DNA of 10,863 bases. Source: JBEKCP01 sp050014815. Its GTDB lineage: Bacteria > Planctomycetota > Planctomycetia > Pirellulales > Thermoguttaceae. The position numbers were made by a program, and so were the translations under genes. Below are positions 1-4,459 of the stretch, piece by piece (within the stretch, counting starts at the first letter, position 1; each line of letters starts with the position of its first letter). The notes beneath the pieces are model-generated. The model did not search any database and had not been told where the DNA came from. It saw only the letters and a program-made list of their open reading frames with translations. Location: assembly GCA_050014815.1 (NCBI GenBank), contig JBEKCP010000133.1:1-10863 (forward strand), written 5' to 3'.

Positions 1-47
1 TGCGCGGGTTGCGGAGGCCGACCGCGTACCACTTCCCCTCTCCCCGA

Positions 48-68
48 CCCTCTCCCGGAGGGAGAGGG
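48..68. repeat. GC-rich hairpin downstream of the hemerythrin gene
   Basis: A perfect 9-bp inverted repeat, CCCTCTCCC (48-56) and GGGAGAGGG (60-68), with a 3-nt loop. A second copy of the left arm, CCCCTCTCCCC, lies at 35-45, so two alternative stems can form with the same right arm. It lies about 40 nt past the stop codon of the minus-strand hemerythrin gene. It could act as a transcript 3' structure, but no T-tract follows it on the minus strand, so I do not call it a terminator. Simple CTCTCCC/GGGAGAG palindromes of this kind are common dispersed repeats in GC-rich genomes. Confidence 0.6.
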
Positions 69-108
69 GGATCTTATGCTTGCCTTTCTGGCCGGCCCCA
101 GCCTCCCT

Positions 109-849
109 TTATCCCCGCGGCGTGAACTGGGCCAGGTCGTATATCCCCAGCGTCTTCTCGATCCCGGCGACCCGCTCGACCGTCTTCTCGAACCCGTTGG
201 GTCCGAACCGCTCGTTCTCCCGGTCCTCGAACCGCTCGCCCAGGGCGTCGTACTCCCGCTGGCTCACCAGGTCGTGGAAGGCGGGGAAGAGGATCGTGTC
301 CTCCCGGGCGTGGTGCGGACCGTACATGCGAATGAACTGCCCCAGCGCGGCGGCCAGCGCGCGGCTGTCGTCCACACCGAGAAACTTGACCGTCGCCAAC
401 CGGAGTATGGTGTCCGTCAGCCGCCGGCCCGCAAGGTGCTGCGCCGCCAGCGTGTCGACCAGCTCGACCAGGCGGCCGGCCTTCTTGAAGCGGGGGAACA
501 GGAAGTCCTCTTCGAGCTTCTCGTGGTAGTCCTCGACGAACGCCCGGACGATTCCGGCGGCGTCCACCAGTGGGCGCGTCGACCCCACTCCTTCCTTGGC
601 ATCGATCCTGCGAATCACTTCGCCGTAGATCAACAGGATGCGCTTCAGGACGCCGTGCTCGCGCATCAGGTCTTCGCCGGGCGAGACCTCCTCGGCCGTC
701 TTTCCCTGGGCCGGCTTGGCTGGTCCCGGCTGGGTTCGGTCCGGCTCGGCGCCGGCGGCCCTATTGGACGGGCGCAGGCCCGTCGCGGCCGACAGGCCCG
801 CCGCCACCGCCCCCATGAGCAACTCTCTCCTGCGACGATTCATGACCAT
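109..849 (-). CDS. Tat-exported hemerythrin HHE-domain protein
   Basis: A 246-residue protein. The N-terminus (residues 4-35) has a twin-arginine type signal: an NRRRREL stretch, then a hydrophobic Ala/Gly/Leu segment ending near AAGAEP. This suggests folded, cofactor-loaded export to the periplasm. A Pro/Lys-rich linker (about 36-55) follows, then a four-helix hemerythrin-like domain (about 58-200). Candidate di-iron ligands are H65, H109 and E113 (an HxxxE), H138, and H179 and E183 (a second HxxxE). That is the family pattern. Hemerythrin-like domains bind O2 or act in iron, NO or redox handling; which applies here cannot be told from sequence. Two in-frame ATGs (849 and 843) follow a GAGAGGGGG purine tract; the second has the better spacing, and choosing it would shorten the protein by two residues. 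The gene is flanked by repeats on both sides and looks monocistronic. Confidence 0.87.
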   Translation of the reverse strand: MVMNRRRRELLMGAVAAGLSAATGLRPSNRAAGAEPDRTQPGPAKPAQGKTAEEVSPGEDLMREHGVLKRILLIYGEVIRRIDAKEGVGSTRPLVDAAGIVRAFVEDYHEKLEEDFLFPRFKKAGRLVELVDTLAAQHLAGRRLTDTILRLATVKFLGVDDSRALAAALGQFIRMYGPHHAREDTILFPAFHDLVSQREYDALGERFEDRENERFGPNGFEKTVERVAGIEKTLGIYDLAQFTPRG

Positions 850-942
850 TTCCCCCTCTCATGGCTTGATTCTTGGAACCCGGGTAACACTCCATTGTTT
901 CACGACGGGCAAGGCCCGCAAGCCCAGGTGGCCGGCGTAGGA

Positions 943-1046
943 CAACCCGAAGGGTTGCCAGATAGTAGCCGGGGGTCGGAGCGCAGCGCAGACCCCCGGT
1001 AACGATCCCCCTAGCCCGCGCACCCTGGAGGGGTGCCAGAATCGTG
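943..1046 (-). repeat. RAYT-associated palindromic repeat, copy A (inverted)
   Basis: A 104-bp element. Its reverse complement aligns without gaps to copy C at 1671-1774, with about 15 differences (roughly 86% identity by hand). It contains three potential hairpins: AACCC/GGGTT near 945-956, a 9-bp CCGGGGGTC/GACCCCCGG stem around 969-998, and a GCACCC/GGGTGC stem near 1019-1035. The first stem differs from copy C by a paired swap (G-C to C-G), so base pairing is kept. Copy A and copy B face each other head to head, 21 bp apart, like a paired REP (BIME) unit. Together they fill most of the gene-free stretch 850-1218, where I see no gene. Confidence 0.85.
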
Positions 1047-1067
1047 AGACACGCGCCCTTATCTCGT

Positions 1068-1172
1068 CGGATCTCTGCCACCCCTTCGGGGTGGGGCTCG
1101 TTCGGGCATCCGATTCCGGGGGTCTCCGCTGCGCTCCGACCCCCGGCTACTCTCTGCCAAGCCTGCGGCTTG
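1068..1172 (+). repeat. RAYT-associated palindromic repeat, copy B
   Basis: A 105-bp element in the same orientation as copy C. A 51-nt block is identical between the two, covering the CCGGGGGTC/GACCCCCGG hairpin and the start of the AAGCC/GGCTT hairpin. Its first hairpin is CCACCCC-TTC-GGGGTGG, where copy C has GCACCCC-TTC-GGGGTGC: the closing pair has flipped but pairing is kept. The spacer between the first and second hairpins is one nucleotide longer than in copy C and more diverged in sequence. It ends 46 bp from the stop codon of the transposase gene. Confidence 0.85.
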
Positions 1173-1218
1173 GGGAAACGAAGGCCCAAACAAACCTCCC
1201 CCGAAGGAGTGACCCAGC

Positions 1219-1662
1219 TCAGAGCAAGTATTTCGGGTCGTACTCGACGCCGTTCCTTTCCAACAGCCGTTTGAGCTCGTCGATGAAACCGACCTTTCGG
1301 TGATGCTCCTCCTGGTTCTCGATGTACCGCCGCACTGCCTCGCGGTGGGTTGGACTGACGGAAAACGCGGCGTAGCCCACCTGCCAGGCGAACGATCGCT
1401 CGTGGTTCTCAGCGCTCCAAACGGATGATGCCTTCTTCAATTCTCGCAAGAAATCCGCCAGCCGGTGTGTTGCACTGAGGCTCGCGAGAATATGCACGTG
1501 GTCATCGACGCCGCCCACAGTCTCGGCCACGCCCCCCAGGCCGCGCACTGTGCCGCCCAAGTATTCGTGCAGCCGCGGACGCCACGGCGTGGCGATCAGC
1601 GGGCGGCGCTCCTTCGTGCTGAAGATGATATGGAAATGCAGGCTGGTGTAGGTCGAGCCCAT
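1219..1662 (-). CDS. REP-associated / IS200-like HUH tyrosine transposase
   Basis: A 147-residue Y1-type single-strand transposase (Transposase_17 / IS200-like family). The HUH metal-binding motif is H55-V56-H57 in DDHVHIL, and the likely nucleophile is Y113 in RRYIENQEEHH. Q117 sits four residues later, matching the Tyr/Gln spacing of IS608 TnpA, where the Gln completes the metal site. The protein therefore looks catalytically intact and full length, ending with TGA. Enzymes of this fold cut and join ssDNA at hairpins. Three copies of a 104-105 bp multi-hairpin repeat surround the gene (A and B downstream, C upstream), which is the layout of a REP-associated tyrosine transposase. No partner tnpB and no clear Shine-Dalgarno are visible; the ATG lies only 8 bp from repeat C. 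An alternative reading is a minimal IS200-like element whose ends are the repeats. Confidence 0.9.
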   Translation of the reverse strand: MGSTYTSLHFHIIFSTKERRPLIATPWRPRLHEYLGGTVRGLGGVAETVGGVDDHVHILASLSATHRLADFLRELKKASSVWSAENHERSFAWQVGYAAFSVSPTHREAVRRYIENQEEHHRKVGFIDELKRLLERNGVEYDPKYLL

Positions 1663-1670
1663 GCGAACGT

Positions 1671-1774
1671 CACGATTCTAGCACCCCTTCGGGGTGCGCG
1701 GGTCCGGGGAATCGCTTCCGGGGGTCTCCGCTGCGCTCCGACCCCCGGCTACTCTCTGCCAAGCCTCCGGCTTG
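1671..1774 (+). repeat. RAYT-associated palindromic repeat, copy C
   Basis: A 104-bp element with three hairpins in order: GCACCCC-TTC-GGGGTGC (1681-1697), CCGGGGGTC...GACCCCCGG, and AAGCC-TCC-GGCTT (1761-1773). It lies between the polyprenyl synthase stop (1791) and the transposase start codon (1662). On the minus strand its terminal AGAATCGTG reaches to within 8 nt of the transposase ATG, so the transposase mRNA leader is made mostly of this repeat if transcription starts upstream of it. Copies A and B at the other side of the gene are its relatives. Confidence 0.88.
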
Positions 1775-1790
1775 AGGTCGGGCTCATGGC

Positions 1791-2795
1791 CTAGTACTGC
1801 CGGTTGACGACGAACTCGGCCAGGCCGGCCAGGGCGTCGCGGGCCGCGCCGGGGCCGAGCACGTCGAGTTCCTGGGCGGCACGCCGGGCGAATTGAAGGG
1901 CCTGACCGCGGGCATAGACAAGGGCGTCCGAGCGGCCCCACCAGCCGCGAAGGATGTCGCGATGGTGATTCCCGGAGCCGGACAACTGTCCGAGCAGCTC
2001 CGTCCGCTCGTCCGCACTCACCCGGTCCAGGAGCCGGATCAACGGCAGCGTGGACTTCTGCTTCAAGAGGTCGGTGCCCAGCGATTTGCCGACCGTGGCT
2101 TCGTCGCCGACCACGTCGAGCAGGTCGTCGGTGATTTGGAAGGCGACGCCCAGTTGGAGTCCGTAGCGGGCCAGGGCTTCACCGACGGGGGGATCTGCCC
2201 CGGCATAGTGGGCCCCGATCCGGCAGCAACAGGCCGTCAGCGCCGCCGTCTTGCTCGCGATGATGTCGAAGTAATGCTGCTCGGTCAGGGCATAGTTGCC
2301 ACGGCTTTCCGCCTGGCGGAGCTCGCCTTCGCACATGGAGCGGGTGGCGTCGCCGATGGCCTGGCAGCCGAATACGTCGTCCAGGGAGCTGGCCAGGCAA
2401 AGCGAACGGGAGAAGAAGTAATCGCCCAAGAGGACGCTCGTCTCGTTGTTCCACCGGACGTTGACGGTGTCCAGGTGGCGGCGCATGGTCGCCTCATCCA
2501 GCACGTCGTCGTGGATCAACGTGGCGGTATGGATCATCTCGACGGCCGCCGCCAGCACTACGTGCTCCCGGCGGAGCCTGCCGCAGGCCCGGGCACAGAG
2601 CAGCACCAGGGCGGGCCGCAGCCGTTTCCCCCCCAAGCGGAACCCGTACCGCACCAGCCCGTCGATGAACGGGTAATCGCTGCGGAACTGCTCCCGCAGT
2701 GTCTCCTCGACCCGATCGAGCTCTCCCTGGATGGGAGCATACAGCGAGGCCAGGTTCTGGGGAGACCGCACCCGGTCCTCGGCCGCCTGTGTCAT
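1791..2795 (-). CDS. Long-chain polyprenyl diphosphate synthase
   Basis: A trans-isoprenyl diphosphate synthase of about 334 residues, normal for the IspB/HepT/GGPP-synthase family. It condenses isopentenyl diphosphate with an allylic diphosphate in the cytoplasm. The first Asp-rich motif is HDDVLDE (D96, D97, D100) and the second is ITDDLLDVVGDE (D223, D224, D227). An FRLGGKRLRP block (about residues 52-61) binds isopentenyl diphosphate. The residue five before the first motif is Ala rather than a bulky aromatic, which in this family permits long chains, so a role in menaquinone side-chain synthesis is likely (inference). The frame opens with a GTG at 2801, but ATG at 2795 has an AGGA 8 nt upstream, so I start there. 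A plausible promoter lies at 2843-2870. The exact product length, and hence a gene symbol, cannot be assigned. Confidence 0.93.
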   Translation of the reverse strand: MTQAAEDRVRSPQNLASLYAPIQGELDRVEETLREQFRSDYPFIDGLVRYGFRLGGKRLRPALVLLCARACGRLRREHVVLAAAVEMIHTATLIHDDVLDEATMRRHLDTVNVRWNNETSVLLGDYFFSRSLCLASSLDDVFGCQAIGDATRSMCEGELRQAESRGNYALTEQHYFDIIASKTAALTACCCRIGAHYAGADPPVGEALARYGLQLGVAFQITDDLLDVVGDEATVGKSLGTDLLKQKSTLPLIRLLDRVSADERTELLGQLSGSGNHHRDILRGWWGRSDALVYARGQALQFARRAAQELDVLGPGAARDALAGLAEFVVNRQY

Positions 2796-2803
2796 CAGCA
2801 CCG

Positions 2804-2807
2804 TCCT
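2804..2807 (-). promoter_or_regulatory. Shine-Dalgarno that decides the polyprenyl synthase start
   Basis: AGGA on the minus strand, 8 nt from ATG at 2795 but only 2 nt from the alternative GTG at 2801. The spacing favours the ATG. Confidence 0.55.
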
Positions 2808-2842
2808 GAGAGGGGTATACTGTCCAGGGTGGCAACCACTAG

Positions 2843-2870
2843 ATTGTAACCGGAAAAGGCGGTTCGTCGA
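2843..2870 (-). promoter_or_regulatory. Possible sigma-70-like promoter of the polyprenyl synthase gene
   Basis: On the minus strand, a TACAAT -10-like hexamer (2843-2848) lies 16 bp after TCGACG (2865-2870), which matches four of six bases of TTGACA. It lies about 48 nt upstream of the ATG at 2795. The -10 match is good, the -35 weak, and planctomycete promoters are poorly defined, so this is a suggestion only. Confidence 0.35.
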
Positions 2871-2885
2871 GGGGCGGTAAGTATG

Positions 2886-2934
2886 GCACAGGCATCTTGC
2901 CTGTGTTGCCTGGACACAGGCTGGAAGCCTGTGC
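2886..2934. repeat. Double-hairpin CACAGGC repeat
   Basis: Two adjacent hairpins: CACAGGC (2887-2893) with GCCTGTG (2899-2905), and CACAGGCT (2915-2922) with AGCCTGTG (2926-2933). Left arms can also pair with distant right arms, so the whole unit forms one larger inverted repeat. This CAGGC/GCCTG design is a familiar dispersed palindrome in planctomycetes and other GC-rich bacteria. It lies between the HTH/receiver gene's terminator and the polyprenyl synthase promoter region. The minus-strand peptide it would encode (QASSLCPGNTGKMPVP) is a repeat translation, not a gene. Confidence 0.75.
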
Positions 2935-2949
2935 GACGATCCCGATCCA

Positions 2950-2986
2950 AGAAAAAATTATCCGTCGCGGGGGTCTGCCGCGACGG
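2950..2986 (-). terminator. Intrinsic terminator of the HTH/receiver gene
   Basis: On the minus strand, a perfect 8-bp GC stem, CCGTCGCG with CGCGACGG (2962-2969 and 2979-2986), is followed by ATAATTTTTTC. That is a GC hairpin with a run of six T, as expected for Rho-independent termination. It lies about 85 nt past the stop codon at 3071. An outer CCGATCC/GGATCGG pair (2942-2948, 2994-3000) could extend the structure. This is the only T-tract-supported terminator I see in the window. Confidence 0.75.
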
Positions 2987-3023
2987 GTTAAGTGGATCGG
3001 CGAATTGGACTTAGGGCTGGCGA

Positions 3024-3052
3024 TGCCGGGCATCGGGCAGCGATGCCCGGCA
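3024..3052. repeat. Perfect 12-bp hairpin just downstream of the HTH/receiver gene
   Basis: TGCCGGGCATCG (3024-3035) and its exact reverse complement (3041-3052) with a 5-nt loop. It is 18 nt past the stop codon of the minus-strand HTH/receiver gene and upstream of the real terminator. No T-run follows it. It is likely either a dispersed palindrome or an mRNA 3' stability hairpin. Confidence 0.7.
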
Positions 3053-3070
3053 CCGGGCTACGGCGCCAGG

Positions 3071-3643
3071 CTAAACAAGCTCTTTTTTCGCCCCGATCAG
3101 CGTCCGCAGGCGCTCCGCCAGCAGGGCAGCATCAAACGGCTTCTTGAACGTCTCGTTGATGCTGGAACGGTCGAAGCTGATCGAGCTGCCGTCGTCGGGC
3201 AACAAGGCGATCAGGATCACGTCGGCGAACTCGGTGTTACGCCGCAAGTTCTGGCAGATTTGCAGGGCCTCCGTCCGGCCAATCGAGAAATCGACGATGA
3301 TGCAGTCAGGATGGAAGCTTTCCGCCTGAATGCCGGCGTCGAAACCACTGGCCGCTACGGCTACCTTGAACGAACGCTCCAGCGGCAATTCCCGCTTGAG
3401 GTTCTCGACCAGAACTTGATCCTGCGCCACGATCAGGATCTTGGCCATGGCCTCGTCCTCGAGATCGCCCAGCGGCATGCCGTGCTCCTTGAGGAACCTG
3501 ATCAAGTACTCGCGGGGAATCCGCCGGTCTTGCGATCCGGGAATGCGGTACCCCTTCAGTCGCCCCGAGTCAAACCATTTGCTGACGGTTCGCGGGGCCA
3601 CCTTACAAATCTTGGCGACCTGACCTGTTGTGAAGACCTTCAT
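3071..3643 (-). CDS. Excisionase-type HTH protein with atypical receiver domain
   Basis: 190 residues. Residues 1-55 form an excisionase/MerR-like winged HTH (VFTTGQVAKICKVAPRTVSKWF, then a basic IPGSQDRRIPREYL wing), so DNA binding is expected. After a short acidic linker, residues 67-184 resemble a response-regulator receiver. D118 in VDFS fits the phosphoacceptor position and K168 in FKKPF fits the conserved Lys. However, the acid pair after ILIV is A73-Q74 rather than Asp-Asp, and the conserved Thr/Ser position appears to be A146. Phosphorylation is therefore doubtful. The frame is open for 38 codons further upstream, but I choose ATG at 3643 because GGAGAG lies 6 nt before it and the HTH begins at once. 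No histidine kinase is adjacent. It is followed by an intrinsic terminator and preceded by 816 bp without a gene, so it is probably its own transcription unit. Target genes are unknown. Confidence 0.88.
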   Translation of the reverse strand: MKVFTTGQVAKICKVAPRTVSKWFDSGRLKGYRIPGSQDRRIPREYLIRFLKEHGMPLGDLEDEAMAKILIVAQDQVLVENLKRELPLERSFKVAVAASGFDAGIQAESFHPDCIIVDFSIGRTEALQICQNLRRNTEFADVILIALLPDDGSSISFDRSSINETFKKPFDAALLAERLRTLIGAKKELV

Positions 3644-3649
3644 CGCAGG

Positions 3650-3655
3650 CTCTCC
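3650..3655 (-). promoter_or_regulatory. Shine-Dalgarno that decides the HTH/receiver start
   Basis: GGAGAG on the minus strand, 6 nt before ATG at 3643. It supports the shorter 190-residue protein over the 228-residue open frame starting at 3757, whose N-terminal extension has no recognisable domain. Confidence 0.7.
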
Positions 3656-4096
3656 GATATCTTCCACGTTGGTTTGGGTTGCGTTCCGCCGTTGACCCCT
3701 CGTCTTGTGGCGGAACCGTTCGCCCCTTGCCCGCGGATCTAGCCCTATTCGCTCCATCTGACTGGCCGCACATTGGCCAGCGGGCCCGCAGGCACTTGGG
3801 TCGGGGCCATCCGTAATTCGCAGTTTTGGCTGTGGTTCAGCTCCCTCTGACCCTCACCGCACAAATTACATCGGCATCCTCAGTATCCGGAAGCCAGGGA
3901 AAATCCGTAAAATAGGGAAGCATTCATCCTGTCACCCCATTACGAATCACTCCGGTTCCCAACACAATCATCCGGCGAACTACAGTTGGTAGGGGCGAGA
4001 CAAGCAGACAATCCGCGCTAGAGAATCCGCGACGGATCGTGAAGGCGTGTCCTTCAAAGGCAGGTTCCCCCCTGCAGCCTATCCCGCGCCGGTTTG

Positions 4097-4175
4097 GACA
4101 TCCCAGGCATGTCTTCGACATCCCGGGATACCTTCGGCATCCCGCGGATGTCTCACACAGCCCTTCGATGCCTCA
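4097..4175. repeat. Imperfect tandem repeat, about 20-bp period, four units
   Basis: Related words begin at 4097 (GACATCCC), 4117 (GACATCCC), 4136 (GGCATCCC) and 4156 (CACAGCCC), spaced 20, 19 and 20 bp. Each is followed by a second half of the form GGNATGYCTTC or similar (GGCATGTCTTC, GGATACCTTC, GGATGTCTC, GATGCCTCAC). The period is close to two helical turns, which would place the units on the same face of DNA. It could be a protein-binding array or a decaying minisatellite. Confidence 0.6.
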
Positions 4176-4389
4176 CGTGCGGAATAAGCCTTCCGATAAC
4201 TAAATTCGCCTTTACCCATGGTAGGACTTTAGAAACTTTCTCCAGTCGTAGCGACAGCACCGCTTCTGCATAGCGAAACGAACCTGCCGATTGCGATGGC
4301 TGGGAGAAGGGGCGAAGAGAAACCGAGAAACCGGGTGGGATGGAGAGAGTGGGGCGGCGTCGGGGCGTCCACCTGTCCCCTGTTCGTGG

Positions 4390-4452
4390 TCAGTTGTCCG
4401 TTGTCCGTTGCAACTGACAACTGACGACTGACAACTGACCACTGACAACGGA
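4390..4452. repeat. Inverted array of 7-bp units downstream of smc
   Basis: Three heptamers on one side (TCAGTTG, TCCGTTG, TCCGTTG at 4390-4410) meet six units in the opposite sense (CAACTGA, CAACTGA, CGACTGA, CAACTGA, CCACTGA, CAACGGA at 4411-4452). The junction is at 4410/4411. The period is exactly 7 throughout. The array ends 7 bp from the smc stop codon, so the smc mRNA would carry it as a 3' hairpin. It resembles the heptameric short tandem repeats (STRR) described from cyanobacteria, and shares its design with the array at 10389-10466. Confidence 0.85.
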
Positions 4453-4459
4453 CTTCCCC

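Larger units (their letters stand above)
3644..4459. other. 816-bp gene-free stretch between smc and the HTH/receiver gene
   Basis: I see no convincing gene here. The 65-codon minus-strand frame at 3924-4121 has no recognisable domain, no good ribosome site and overlaps a tandem repeat. The frame at 4212-4778 runs into smc in the wrong phase. The stretch holds the 20-bp-period repeat at 4097-4175, the inverted heptamer array at 4390-4452, and a small CTGGCC/GGCCAG hairpin (3762-3767, 3775-3780). Parts near 3880-3960 are visibly richer in A+T than the flanking genes. As the 5' region of the HTH/receiver gene it may hold that gene's promoter, but no clear hexamer pair stands out. Confidence 0.6.

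Noticed and set aside
76..1002. A 308-codon plus-strand open frame
   Set aside because: Antisense to the hemerythrin gene and extends into repeat A.
761..1189. A 142-codon minus-strand frame upstream of the hemerythrin gene
   Set aside because: It is mostly translated repeats A and B and overlaps the real gene in another frame.
943..1774. Integron attC-like sites
   Set aside because: The repeats are palindromic and about 100 bp, but there are no attC core motifs or integrase, and a REP/RAYT layout explains them better.
1893..2849. A 318-codon plus-strand open frame
   Set aside because: Antisense to the polyprenyl synthase, which has both Asp-rich motifs on the minus strand.
2839..3033. A 64-codon minus-strand frame containing QASSLCPGNTGKMPVP
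   Set aside because: The peptide is a translation of the CACAGGC double-hairpin repeat and the frame also crosses the terminator.
3924..4121. A 65-codon minus-strand frame in the long gene-free stretch
   Set aside because: No domain, no convincing ribosome site, and its N-terminal codons lie in the 20-bp tandem repeat.
4390..4452. Possible CRISPR array
   Set aside because: Units are 7 bp with no spacers and reverse orientation midway; no cas gene is present.
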